Positions 42,583 through 51,250 of a stretch of 64,000 bases of DNA are shown in pieces (position 1 is the first letter of the stretch; every line of letters starts with the position of its first letter). Position numbers and translations under genes: made by a program. The notes under the pieces were generated by a model that ran no database searches, had not been told where the DNA came from, and saw only the letters and a list, made by a program, of their open reading frames with translations. This stretch comes from Achromobacter deleyi (GTDB lineage Bacteria > Pseudomonadota > Gammaproteobacteria > Burkholderiales > Burkholderiaceae_B): assembly GCF_016127315.1 (NCBI RefSeq), contig NZ_CP065997.1, positions 2,046,001 to 2,110,000 on the forward strand. The letters run 5' to 3'.

Positions 42583-43587
42583 CTACGCGAACTTGAGGGT
42601 CTGGCCCAGGCCCATCTTGCGGGCTTTCTCCAGCATGGCGTGGCCCAGCGCGATGTCGGTGGTGGACAGGCCGCGGTGCCAGAACAGGATGGTCTCGTCA
42701 TCGCGCTCGCGGCCCGGTTTCAGGCCGGCGACGATCTGGCCCAGTTCGGCGTGCAGGTTTTCCTGGGTAACGCGGTCGCTGTCGACGTGGGCGCGCAGTG
42801 CGCCGTAGGGCAGGCCCTTGCGGCATTGGCCCCAGTCATCGACCACCACTTTGCTCATGATGTCGGTCAGGCTCAGCTCGACCGCGCTCATGGTGCCGTA
42901 GGGCATGACCAGGGCGCCGGGCTTGATCCATTCGGTCTTGAGCAGCGGCGTGGGCTGGGGCAGGCGCGAGGCCTCCACCACGATGTCGGCGCCGCGCACG
43001 CAGGATTCCCAGTCGTTGACGACCTTCACGGGCTTGCCCAGGTCGCGCGACAGGCGTTCGCCGAAGGCCTGCTGGCTTTCGGGGCGGCGTGAATGGACGC
43101 GGATCTCGTCGAAGTCGTAGAGGCTGTCGAGCAGGCGCACGTTCCAGTAGGACGTGCCGCGCGCGCCGATATGGCCCAGCACCTTGCTGTCCTTGCGCGC
43201 CAGGTACTTGGCGCCCAGCGCGGTGACCGCGCCGGTGCGCATGTCGGTGATGGCGGTCGCGTCCACCACTGCCAGCGGCTTGCCGTTGACCGGATCGAAC
43301 AGGTTGAGCAAGGCCATTTCGGAAGGCAGGTCGACCTTGTAGTTGTCGACGAAGTCGCTGACGACCTTCACGCCCGCCACATGCAGCGGCGCGATGTAGC
43401 CGCGCAGCACGTTGAAGTGTCCCTTGTCGGAGGATTCCGGCACCAGGTGCATGCGCGGCTCGATGACGGTCTGGCCGCGGCCCTGGGCGTCCAGCGCGCT
43501 TTGCACGGCGGCCAGGATCTCGGCGTCGGTCAGGCCCAGCGCGCGCACGTCGGGGCCGTTCAGGTAGGTGATGTCGATGGATTGCAT
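42583..43587 (-). CDS. Ornithine cyclodeaminase/mu-crystallin-family dehydrogenase
   Basis: The 334-residue protein has the family's N-terminal substrate region (GQTVIEPRMHLVP, KVVSDFVDNYKVDLPSEMALLNLFD), ATAITDMRTGAVTALGAKYLA and the NAD-binding segment VLGHIGARGTSYWNVRLLDSLYDFDEIRVHSR. The glycine loop GARGTS is slightly unusual (GxGxxx is typical). Members are NAD(P)-dependent imine or amino-acid dehydrogenases or cyclodeaminases acting on alpha-amino or keto acids. The substrate is unknown; the neighbouring lyase suggests amino-acid-like metabolism. Confidence 0.85.
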   Translation of the reverse strand: MQSIDITYLNGPDVRALGLTDAEILAAVQSALDAQGRGQTVIEPRMHLVPESSDKGHFNVLRGYIAPLHVAGVKVVSDFVDNYKVDLPSEMALLNLFDPVNGKPLAVVDATAITDMRTGAVTALGAKYLARKDSKVLGHIGARGTSYWNVRLLDSLYDFDEIRVHSRRPESQQAFGERLSRDLGKPVKVVNDWESCVRGADIVVEASRLPQPTPLLKTEWIKPGALVMPYGTMSAVELSLTDIMSKVVVDDWGQCRKGLPYGALRAHVDSDRVTQENLHAELGQIVAGLKPGRERDDETILFWHRGLSTTDIALGHAMLEKARKMGLGQTLKFA

Positions 43588-43601
43588 GGTGTCTCTCTTG
43601 G

Positions 43602-44585
43602 TTATTGAATTGGCTGGATGCCGGCCTGCTTGACGATGGCCGCCCATTTGTCGGTTTCTTCCTTGATCGCGCGGCCGAAGTCGGCGCGGTTGGATCCGGC
43701 CGGATCCACGCCCAGGCCGGCGAACTTCTGGCGCACGGATTCCTTCTGCAGCACGGCGGCGATATCGGCCTGCAACTGGTCGAGGATCTCGGGCGGCACC
43801 TTGGCCGGCGCGACGATGCCGTACCAGGAGGTCACGTCAAAGCCCGGGTAGCCGCTTTCGGCCACGGTGGGCACGTCCTTCAGTTGCGGCAGGCGCTGCG
43901 GGCCGGCCACGGCCAGCGCGCGCAGCTTGCCGGACTGGATGTGCGGCAACACGGTGGACACGCCGGCGAACATTATGTCGACGTTGCCCGCCACCACGTC
44001 GTTGACCGCCGCGGCCATGGCGTTGTACGGGATATGGCGCGTGACGATGCCGGCCGACTGGTTGAGCAATTCACCCGCCAGGTGGGCGCCGCTGCCGGGC
44101 CCCGGGGAGGAGTAGTTGAGCTTGTCCGGATGCTGGCGGGCGTAGGCCACCAGTTCGGTGAAGGTCTGGGCGGGCACCCGCGCGTTGACCACCAGCACGT
44201 TGGGCGAGGTGGCCAGCATGGTCACCGGCGCGAAGTCCCTGGCCGTATTGAAAGGCAGCTTGGTGTAGAGCAGCGGGTTGACCGTCAGGTTGCCCGCCGG
44301 CGCCAGGGCCAGCGTGTAGCCGTCCGGATTGGCGCGCGCGACATAGTCCATGCCGATATTGCCGGACGCGCCGACCTTGTTCTCGATGATGACTGGCACG
44401 CCCCATTTACTGTTGAGTTCCTGGCCGACGATGCGCGGCAACGCGTCGGCGATGCCGCCGGCGCCGAACGGGACGACGATGGTGACGGGGCGGGCGGGAT
44501 ACTTGCCGTCGGCCGCGCCGGCGGGCGCGGACAAGGCAGTGGCTAGCAGGGTACTACTCAGGCACAGCGCGACATACTTGTTCAT
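43602..44585 (-). CDS. Bug-family tripartite tricarboxylate transporter binding protein
   Basis: The 327-residue periplasmic protein has a signal peptide (ALCLSSTLLATALSAPAGAADG) and Bug motifs PVTIVVPFGAGGIADALPRIV, VIIENKVGASGNIGMDYVA and NPDGYTLALAPAGN. It differs from canonical Bug in the first loop (GAGGIADA). No TctA/TctB genes are nearby. It sits between the lyase gene upstream and the dehydrogenase downstream with small gaps, so it probably binds a compound handled by this operon. Confidence 0.92.
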   Translation of the reverse strand: MNKYVALCLSSTLLATALSAPAGAADGKYPARPVTIVVPFGAGGIADALPRIVGQELNSKWGVPVIIENKVGASGNIGMDYVARANPDGYTLALAPAGNLTVNPLLYTKLPFNTARDFAPVTMLATSPNVLVVNARVPAQTFTELVAYARQHPDKLNYSSPGPGSGAHLAGELLNQSAGIVTRHIPYNAMAAAVNDVVAGNVDIMFAGVSTVLPHIQSGKLRALAVAGPQRLPQLKDVPTVAESGYPGFDVTSWYGIVAPAKVPPEILDQLQADIAAVLQKESVRQKFAGLGVDPAGSNRADFGRAIKEETDKWAAIVKQAGIQPIQ

Positions 44586-44625
44586 GGTCATTCCCCTTGT
44601 TGCAGATCTGGCTGCGGCGCGGCGC

Positions 44626-46419
44626 CTACGGTGTGACGACGCGCTCTTCATCAAGAAACCGTTCGGCGCGCGCAATGTCGTCGGCCAGTCTCCTGTCTTG
44701 TGAAAGAAACGGCACTTGCTGGCGGAACGCGGCCAGCACGGCGCCGGTTCCCTTGCCCACCGGGCGCTGCGCGTCGGCGCGCGTGCGCAGGTCCACCGCC
44801 TGCGCGGCGTGGATCAGTTCGATGCCCAGCAACGTGCGCAGGCGCACGGCCTGTTGGCCCAGGCGCTGCGCGGCCAGCGGGCCGTTGGTGGCCACGTCCT
44901 CGATGTTGCCGGCGACCGCCAGCGCATCGGACGAGACGGGATGCGACAGCGCGCGGATCTCGGTGGCCAGCAGCGACACGGGCTTCTGGATGGTGGTGTA
45001 GGCCAGCGTGGCGTCGTTGGGCGACAGGAAGCGCGGCAGTTTGGTAAAGGTGGGATCGCCCATGCGCAGCACGCGTTGCGCCGAGGACTGCGCCACCTGT
45101 GACAGCGCGATCCCGACCGATTGCAGGGGCACCACCCAGGCCGTGGGATCGAACCCGGCGCTGGGCACCACGGCGCCGCGCTGTGGGCCCTGGGTCACGT
45201 AGTAACGGGCTTCCTGGGCAGAAACGCCGGGCGGCGGCGCCGCGTCCAGGATCACGGTCGGGTTGTCGTCGGAGCTGTTGATCTGCACCCGCAGCTGGAC
45301 ATCCAGCTGCCGCAGGGCTTCGCGCGCCGCGCCGTGCACCTGGCTCACGGTGCGAAAGCTCAGCGGGTCCTGCAGCGAGCGCTGCTCGTCCGCCTGCCAC
45401 AGCGCGCTGCCGTCGAGCAGGGACAGGATGCGTCGGGCCACCTGTTGCTGGGCCGGATAAGGACGCTGCGCCTGGGTGATGGCCAGCAGGGGGGCGACGT
45501 TGCCGTTCAGGCCCTCGAGCGACAGGGCCGCCACTTCGTCGGCGCGGTCGAGCATGCGCCGGGCATCGTCCGCGGCCAGGATGGCCAGCGCGGCGCCGTA
45601 GGCATTGGAGCTGAGCAGGGACAGCGAGTCCTTGGCGTAGGGCTTGACCGGCGCCAGGCCGGCCTGGCGCATCGCGTTGGCCGCGGGCATGGCCTTGCCA
45701 TCCACCTCGATCATGCCTTCGCCCATCATGGCCAGGCCGATCTGCGGCAGGATGGTGATGTCGGCCTGGCCGACCGACCCCTGCCCGAGCACCACGGGCG
45801 TCAGGCCCTTGTTGAGGAAGTCGACGTATTGGCGCACCAGGGGCGGGCTCATGCCGGTGCCGCCGAACAGCGCGGTATTCAGCCGGATCAACATGGCGGC
45901 GCGCACGGTTTCGGGCTTCGCCGGCTCGCCGTAGGCGACGGTGTGCGACAGCAGCATGCGGTGATTGAAGGCGGCCGACGCCGCCCGGGCCTCGTCGGAC
46001 AGCGTGTCGCCCGAGAAAATCGTCTGGTCCTTGTTCTGGCCGACGCCGCGGTTCAGGCCGTAGACGGGCTGCCCCAGGCGGCCATAGGCCAACAGCAGGT
46101 CATGCGAGCGGGCCACGCGCTGCCAGGCGGCATCGGTGGGCGCCACGGCCTGGCCGCCCCGGGCTACCGCGATCACGTCCGACGGGGTGAGCGACCCGCC
46201 GTCCAGCGCCAGGGAGCGTTGGCTATCGGCGGCGCGCGCTTGCGCCTCGGGCGGCGCGGCGGCCGCGGGCGTGGCGGGCAAGGTTGCCGCCAGGGCCAGC
46301 AGCAGCGGTCCCGCCAGCCTGCGCGAGACCGCGCTCAGCTTTCGTCGGAAGCTCCTGATGGAACGCGGCCCGGCAAGGGCTCGGGAAAACGATGGCGTAG
46401 CGCACTGCGTTGCATTCAT
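44626..46419 (-). CDS. Exported HAL/PAL-fold lyase lacking the MIO triad
   Basis: The 597-residue protein aligns by eye with histidine/phenylalanine ammonia-lyases: VYGLNRGVG (Tyr120), LLSHTVAYG (His159), SLLSSNAYG, QDPLSFRTVSQVHGA and INSSDDNPTV. The triad that cyclises to MIO, normally GSVGASGD, reads GSVGQAD, one residue short with no Ser. The catalytic Tyr of the DPYSLR motif is Leu353. A basic N-region and hydrophobic stretch (LAGPLLLALAATLPATPAAAA) predict export. It cannot be a classical ammonia-lyase. MIO-free relatives such as ergothionase use better leaving groups; the substrate here is unknown. It is first in a four-gene operon. Confidence 0.85.
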   Translation of the reverse strand: MNATQCATPSFSRALAGPRSIRSFRRKLSAVSRRLAGPLLLALAATLPATPAAAAPPEAQARAADSQRSLALDGGSLTPSDVIAVARGGQAVAPTDAAWQRVARSHDLLLAYGRLGQPVYGLNRGVGQNKDQTIFSGDTLSDEARAASAAFNHRMLLSHTVAYGEPAKPETVRAAMLIRLNTALFGGTGMSPPLVRQYVDFLNKGLTPVVLGQGSVGQADITILPQIGLAMMGEGMIEVDGKAMPAANAMRQAGLAPVKPYAKDSLSLLSSNAYGAALAILAADDARRMLDRADEVAALSLEGLNGNVAPLLAITQAQRPYPAQQQVARRILSLLDGSALWQADEQRSLQDPLSFRTVSQVHGAAREALRQLDVQLRVQINSSDDNPTVILDAAPPPGVSAQEARYYVTQGPQRGAVVPSAGFDPTAWVVPLQSVGIALSQVAQSSAQRVLRMGDPTFTKLPRFLSPNDATLAYTTIQKPVSLLATEIRALSHPVSSDALAVAGNIEDVATNGPLAAQRLGQQAVRLRTLLGIELIHAAQAVDLRTRADAQRPVGKGTGAVLAAFRQQVPFLSQDRRLADDIARAERFLDEERVVTP

Positions 46420-46456
46420 GGACTCGTTCCAGAAAGTGCAATGTCGGAGGGAGTCT

Positions 46457-46485
46457 TTTGTACTTGCCTATACAAGTACAGTCAA
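46457..46485 (-). promoter_or_regulatory. Promoter of the lyase operon with an embedded operator
   Basis: On the minus strand a TTGACT -35 (46480-46485) and TACAAA -10 (46457-46462) are 17 bases apart. The perfect palindrome GTACTTG-CCTATA-CAAGTAC (46460-46479) fills the spacer and the -10 edge. Its core resembles operators of the HutC branch of GntR regulators (known form around CTTG-N6-CAAG with TATA). No such regulator gene is adjacent. Confidence 0.65.
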
Positions 46486-46537
46486 CCGTGTTTTCCCGAC
46501 ATGGCACCCGACGGCGCGTGTCCCGGCGGCGCGAAGG

Positions 46538-47368
46538 TCAGCCCGTCATGGCGCTGCCATCATAGAGATCGGTGCGGCGATGTTCCCAGGCTGGCAGTCC
46601 GGCGCGCAGCGTGGCCACCCGTTCCGGGTCGAGGTCGGCCAGGAGGTAGCCGGTGCGGTCCGGCATGCAGGCCAGCACCGTGCCCCAGGGGTCGATGATC
46701 ATGCTGCGCCCCAGGCAGGGCAGGCCGGGCCCGTCGCCGCCGATCTGTGCGGCGGCGATCACGTAGCACTGGTTTTCGATGGCGCGGGCGCGCAGCAGGG
46801 TTTCCCAATGGTCGCGCCCGGTGTGCAGGTTGAAGGCCGCGGGCACCACCAGCACGTTGGCCCCGCGCCCGCGCAGCGTGCGGTAGAGCTCGGCGAAGCG
46901 CAGGTCGTAGCAGATGCTCAGGCCCAGCGTCAGGCCGGCGGCCTCGACCGCCTGCAGGTGCGCGCCCGGCGCGAAGTCGGCGGATTCCCGATAGGGCGTG
47001 CCGTCGACCACCGCGTCGTACAGGTGCACCTTGCGGTAGGTGGCGGCGATGCTGCCGTTTGGGGCGAAGGTGACGCCGGTGTTGCCGAGCCGGTCCTGGT
47101 CCGCCAGCCGCTCATGCATCGAGCCCAGGTGGATCCAGCACGCATGGCGCTGCGCCAGCGCGGCCAGGCGTGCGGTGACCTCGCCGGGGATCGGGCTGGC
47201 GGCGGCGCGCAGCGCCGCCGGTTCGCCGCGCACGTCGCTGTACTCGGGCGTGACGATCAGTTTCGCGCCGTCGTCGGCCGCGGCGGTGATCCAGTGTTCC
47301 AGCGCGGCCAGGTTGGCGTCGCGGTCCCGGCGGCTGTCGAGCTGGATGGCTGCCACTCTGATGGACAT
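46538..47368 (-). CDS. Nitrilase-superfamily amidase
   Basis: The 276-residue hydrolase has the complete Glu-Lys-Cys triad: Glu42 (VTPEYSD), Lys113 (YRKVHLYD) and Cys153 ([14 protein letters not shown]). Overall layout resembles omega-amidase and deaminated-glutathione amidase (Nit1) types, which cleave small amides. It has no signal peptide. It is the last gene of the leftward permease-serine hydrolase-nitrilase operon, 12 bases after its neighbour, pointing to hydrolysis of an imported amide. Confidence 0.9.
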   Translation of the reverse strand: MSIRVAAIQLDSRRDRDANLAALEHWITAAADDGAKLIVTPEYSDVRGEPAALRAAASPIPGEVTARLAALAQRHACWIHLGSMHERLADQDRLGNTGVTFAPNGSIAATYRKVHLYDAVVDGTPYRESADFAPGAHLQAVEAAGLTLGLSICYDLRFAELYRTLRGRGANVLVVPAAFNLHTGRDHWETLLRARAIENQCYVIAAAQIGGDGPGLPCLGRSMIIDPWGTVLACMPDRTGYLLADLDPERVATLRAGLPAWEHRRTDLYDGSAMTG

Positions 47369-47380
47369 GCGGATTCCTTG

Positions 47381-48244
47381 TCAGTGTTCCCGTGCCTGGG
47401 CCTTCAGGCCCAGCGCGACCGCGCGGGCGATCTGGCCCAGCAGCGCGGCGCCTTCGCCGCCCTGGAGCGTCTGCGCGGTCTGCCAGTCGGTGAAACCGTC
47501 GGCCAGCACCGCCAGCACCACGCTGCGGTCGGCCACGGTGAGGATGCCGGCATCATGGCGCAGGCCCGGCAACTGGCCGGCCTTGCTGGCCAGGTGGGAC
47601 GGCGCCGGCAGCGCCGCGCCGAAGTGGGCGCGCTCGCGCTGGTCGGCCAGCAGGTCGAGCGCGAAGGTCCGCAGGGGTGCGGGCAGCGCGCCGTCGCGCA
47701 GCAGCCAGCAGAGCGCGGCCGTGGCGTCGTCGGCGCTGGTGAAGTTGTCGCGGCCGGCCTCGCGCGCGGCGGCGTCCATCATGCGGCGTTGCAGGCGGCT
47801 CGCCGTCAGTCCGGCGCGCTGGCTCCATTGGTTGATCTCGTCGAAGCCCAGCAGCTCGATCAGCGCGTTGGTGGCGACGTTGTCGCTGAGGACGATCATC
47901 AGCTGCGCCAGTTCGGCCAGCGACAGAGTGGTGACGCTGGGCAGCTGGGCCAGGATGCCGGTGCCGCCGGCGCGGTCGCCGCACGCAGGCAGCACCAGCG
48001 GCTGGCCGAGCGCGTAACGGCCGCCGGCAACCGCTTCAAGCAGCGCCAGCAGGATGGGGATCTTGATGATGCTGGCCGACGGTTGCTGCCGGTCGGCCTG
48101 GCGCGCCAGCACGATGCCGCCATCCAGGTCGCGCAGGCTCAGCGAGACCCGCGCGGGCGTGGCCGCCAGCAAGGGCGCCAGCGCCGTGTCGACGTACTGG
48201 CGCAAGGCGTTGCGGTCCAGCGGCTGCGATCCCAAGGGGAACAT
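47381..48244 (-). CDS. Cytoplasmic serine hydrolase of the class A beta-lactamase fold
   Basis: The 287-residue protein has SxxK (Ser58-Ile-Ile-Lys61) and SDN (120-122) motifs of the class A fold, but KTG is replaced by KAG (221-223). There is no signal peptide on the ATG at 48244; an upstream ATG only adds unrelated residues. True resistance beta-lactamases are exported, so this is better seen as a serine amidase or esterase in the cytoplasm. Its place between a permease and a nitrilase-type amidase supports a catabolic role. Confidence 0.82.
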   Translation of the reverse strand: MFPLGSQPLDRNALRQYVDTALAPLLAATPARVSLSLRDLDGGIVLARQADRQQPSASIIKIPILLALLEAVAGGRYALGQPLVLPACGDRAGGTGILAQLPSVTTLSLAELAQLMIVLSDNVATNALIELLGFDEINQWSQRAGLTASRLQRRMMDAAAREAGRDNFTSADDATAALCWLLRDGALPAPLRTFALDLLADQRERAHFGAALPAPSHLASKAGQLPGLRHDAGILTVADRSVVLAVLADGFTDWQTAQTLQGGEGAALLGQIARAVALGLKAQAREH

Positions 48245-48255
48245 GGTCGATCTCC

Positions 48256-49701
48256 TCAAACCAGGAAGAAGAACAGGGACGAGAACAGGCAAAGATTCAC
48301 GGTGATCACCGCCCATCCGTTGTAGAGCATGTATTTGAGCTCACCCGAGCGCGCCAGGCCCATCTGGCCGAACATGTCCGAGGTGGGGAACGGGCCGAAC
48401 CAGTCGATCTGCGAGCTGCCGAGGATGACCGCGGTGGTGGCCGCGGGGCCGACGCCGGCGGCCGCCAGCAGCGGGCCGAAGATCTTGGCGGTGAAGGTCA
48501 TCTGCGCGACCGCGGCGCCGGGGATGTGGCCGATCACGTTGAACCACAGCACGATGACGCACAGCATGGCGCCGCTGATCCCGGCGAGGTAAGGCGTCGC
48601 GAGGTCCAGCACGGCGTGGTAGGCGTTGAGCTGGTCCACCAGGACCAGCACCGGATTGAACAGCCAGAACAGGAAGAAGATCCAGATCAGCTTGCCGGCG
48701 CCCGCGTACATTGCTTGCAGGATCGCGCGCGGCCCCATGCCGCCGGCCAGTCCGGTGGTAGTGGCCAGCGCCACCATGACGATGATGGCGAAGGCATAAC
48801 CCGCCTTGGCGAGCACGCCGACGATCGCCAGGAGGATGATGGTCAGGCAGAACGCCCACGCCGCCCGCATGGCGCTGCGCGAGGGCGCGGCATCGAGGTC
48901 GAAGGCGGCCGTGCCGGCGCCGGCTTTCTCGTATTGGTGGCTGGCCTCGGTCTTTTTCTGGATGCGGCCCGACATGAACCAGCCGGCCAGCAGCGTCGCC
49001 ACGGCCATCGGGATGCCCGCCACCATCAGGTACTGCGGATAGCTAAGTCCGGTCAGGCCGGTCACCGTGACCACGTTGGGCGTGAAGGGCCCCAGCACCA
49101 GTCCGGCCGAGCCGGCGGTCTGGAACAGGGCGGCCACCGTGGGCGGCGACAGGCGCACGGCGGCGGCGATCGGGATCACCACCGCGGCGATGATGGCGTT
49201 GCCGCCGGCCAGGGTGCCCAGGGCGCCGCAGATCAGGGTCGAGGTCACCATGATGCCCAGGCGCACGCGCACCTGGTTCGACAGGCCGATGCGGCGCACG
49301 ATGGCGCGCACCATTTGTTCCGCGGCGCCGGTGCGCGAGGCGACTTCGCCGACGCCGGCGCCCAGCACGATGATCAGGCCGACCACCGCGATGAACGAAC
49401 CGAGCGAGTCGGCCAGCAGCTTGCCCATGGCGATGGGGGTGGTGCCGGTCATGATGGCGCCGAGCACGATGGCGGCGATGGTGGACAGCACGATGTCCAC
49501 GCCCAGCAACGCGATGATGGCGAACACCAGCACCGGCGTCAGGCCCCACAGGCTGGTCTGGCCGGGCAGCGTGAAATGGGTGTACAGCGCGATGGCCAGG
49601 CCCACCAGGAACACCGCGATGGCGGCATTGCGCCGGCGCGGATGCAGCGAGCCGCCAGCGGGCGGGCGTGGCGCCGCCGCCGTTTGTGCCAATGAGGTCA
49701 T
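48256..49701 (-). CDS. Ion-transporter-superfamily permease
   Basis: The 481-residue inner-membrane protein has about 12 hydrophobic helices and GNP/GntP-CitM-NhaC-like features (GALGTLAGGNAIIAAVVIPIAAA, GLVLGPFTPNVVTVTGL, WFNVIGHIPGAAVAQM). Charged loops include a Lys/Glu stretch near the middle. It probably imports a small carboxylate or amide by proton or sodium symport. The N-terminal 25 residues are polar and cytoplasmic. It starts the permease-serine hydrolase-nitrilase operon (gaps of 11 and 12 bases). Confidence 0.75.
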   Translation of the reverse strand: MTSLAQTAAAPRPPAGGSLHPRRRNAAIAVFLVGLAIALYTHFTLPGQTSLWGLTPVLVFAIIALLGVDIVLSTIAAIVLGAIMTGTTPIAMGKLLADSLGSFIAVVGLIIVLGAGVGEVASRTGAAEQMVRAIVRRIGLSNQVRVRLGIMVTSTLICGALGTLAGGNAIIAAVVIPIAAAVRLSPPTVAALFQTAGSAGLVLGPFTPNVVTVTGLTGLSYPQYLMVAGIPMAVATLLAGWFMSGRIQKKTEASHQYEKAGAGTAAFDLDAAPSRSAMRAAWAFCLTIILLAIVGVLAKAGYAFAIIVMVALATTTGLAGGMGPRAILQAMYAGAGKLIWIFFLFWLFNPVLVLVDQLNAYHAVLDLATPYLAGISGAMLCVIVLWFNVIGHIPGAAVAQMTFTAKIFGPLLAAAGVGPAATTAVILGSSQIDWFGPFPTSDMFGQMGLARSGELKYMLYNGWAVITVNLCLFSSLFFFLV

Positions 49702-49929
49702 GTCTTCTCCGTCCCTATCGATCTGTGGCCAGGCCGTGACGCGCTGCGCGTCCGGCGGTGTCGGCCTATTGTTGTGATCCCGCCTGGCATTGCTGCAGGC
49801 GTGGATTCCCAGCGGTTCCATGTCCAGGGCGCCAGGCCGCATCGGGCAGCCTGGCGCTGGACGGTGAGAGTGTGGGCGCGACGGGCGACAGGTTCAAATG
49901 AGTGGTGCGGGTGCGGCCATAACCAAAGG

Positions 49930-50937
49930 TTATGCGTGTGGCGCGCCGCCGATGCGCAGCACCGACTTGCCGATCTGCTCGCGGGCTTCCAGCCGCGCGT
50001 GGATCCGCTGCACGTCTTCCATCTCGTAGCGGCCTTCGATGGCGATATCCAGCGAGCCTTCGAGCAGGGCGCCGAACACCGCGTCGGCGCGGCGCTGCAC
50101 CGTGGCCCCGTCCTGCATGTGGTCGGCCAGGCGCGGCCGCGTCAGGAACAGCGAGCCGGCCTCGCCCAGTTCGATCGGGTCCAGGTCGGTGACCGAGCCC
50201 GAGACGTTGCCGTAGTTGATGACGAGGCCGCGCGTGCGGCAGGCGCGGAAACTGTCGCGCAGGGTGGTCTTGCCGACCGCGTCGAACACCACGTCCACGC
50301 CCGCGCCGCCGGTGGCCTCGCGGATGCGGTCGGCGAAACGGCCGCCGTCGTAGGGCAGGGCGTGGTGGGCGCCGCGCGCGATGGCGACGGCGCTTTTCCG
50401 CACGCTGCTGGCGGTGGCGAAGACGGTGGCGCCGCGCCGCGCGGCCATCTGCACCAGCAACTGGCCGATGCTGCCGGAGGCCGCGTGGATCAGGCAGGTG
50501 CTGCCGGGGCCGAGCCGGGCGATGTCTTCGACCAGGTAGTGCGCGGTGGCACCCTGGAAGATCGCGGCGGCGGCCAGGTCGAACGGGATGGCGTCGGGGA
50601 TTTTCGCGACCTTGGCCGCCGGCACGCTGGCGTATTCGGCGTAGCTGCCCCAGGCGATGCACCAGGCGACGCGGTCGCCCGGCGCCAGGTGGGTGACGTC
50701 GGCGCCGACCGCGACGATCTCGCCGGCGCCCTCCATGCCGAGGGTGCAGGGCAGGCGGACGGGGTAGGTGGTGGAGGCCGCGTACTTGCCCTGGCGGGTG
50801 TGCACGTCCATGAAGTTGATGCCGGCGTAGGCGAGCCGCACCACCACGTGGCCGGGGGCGGCGTCGGGCATGGGATGGTCCGCGCGCAGTTGCAGGACCT
50901 CGGGGCCGCCGTAGCGTTCGATCAGGATGGCTTTCAC
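49930..50937 (-). CDS. Quinone oxidoreductase (zeta-crystallin-like, MDR superfamily)
   Basis: The 335-residue NADPH-dependent enzyme has the MDR N-terminal domain without structural-zinc cysteines (MKAILIERYGGPEVLQLRAD, LGMEGAGEIVAVG) and the cofactor loop AASGSIGQLLVQMAARRGA. It probably reduces quinones or enones by one electron or hydride transfer. It follows no clear operon: 228 bases separate it from the permease gene downstream, and the gene at 51251 is divergent. Confidence 0.93.
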   Translation of the reverse strand: MKAILIERYGGPEVLQLRADHPMPDAAPGHVVVRLAYAGINFMDVHTRQGKYAASTTYPVRLPCTLGMEGAGEIVAVGADVTHLAPGDRVAWCIAWGSYAEYASVPAAKVAKIPDAIPFDLAAAAIFQGATAHYLVEDIARLGPGSTCLIHAASGSIGQLLVQMAARRGATVFATASSVRKSAVAIARGAHHALPYDGGRFADRIREATGGAGVDVVFDAVGKTTLRDSFRACRTRGLVINYGNVSGSVTDLDPIELGEAGSLFLTRPRLADHMQDGATVQRRADAVFGALLEGSLDIAIEGRYEMEDVQRIHARLEAREQIGKSVLRIGGAPHA

Positions 50938-51250
50938 TGCGAAGGATTCCTTGTGGGGGAGTGGCGGATGCGCCGTGGCATCGACCGGCGCCAGCCATCG
51001 TAGAAGGCGTGAATCGGTCTGGGAATTCCCCAGGAATTCACGGGGTCCGTGCGGAAATGATCGGAAGGGGGGCGGAGCGAGGTCCGCCGTGCCGGGCGCG
51101 CCAGATCGGAGCGCCTTGGTTCAGAACCGGATCAAGTCGCATTCCCGTCTGGGCTATCCTGCGACAGGCGTTGCCGTGCTGGCGCGCCGCGTTGTTTCCT
51201 CTTTTGCCGCCGGGCCCGCGCCCGCCGGCACGCATGATTCCGAGAAGCCG
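50938..51250. other. Divergent gap upstream of the esterase gene
   Basis: This 313-base gap has no supported gene. It contains a short inverted repeat, GAATTCC at 51023-51029 and GGAATTC at 51033-51039, inside a near-palindrome beginning CTGGG. It could be an operator for either neighbour. Nothing else stands out. Confidence 0.4.

Noticed and set aside
47381..48244. Antibiotic-resistance beta-lactamase
   Set aside because: No signal peptide, KAG in place of KTG, and a catabolic-looking operon; resistance is not supported.
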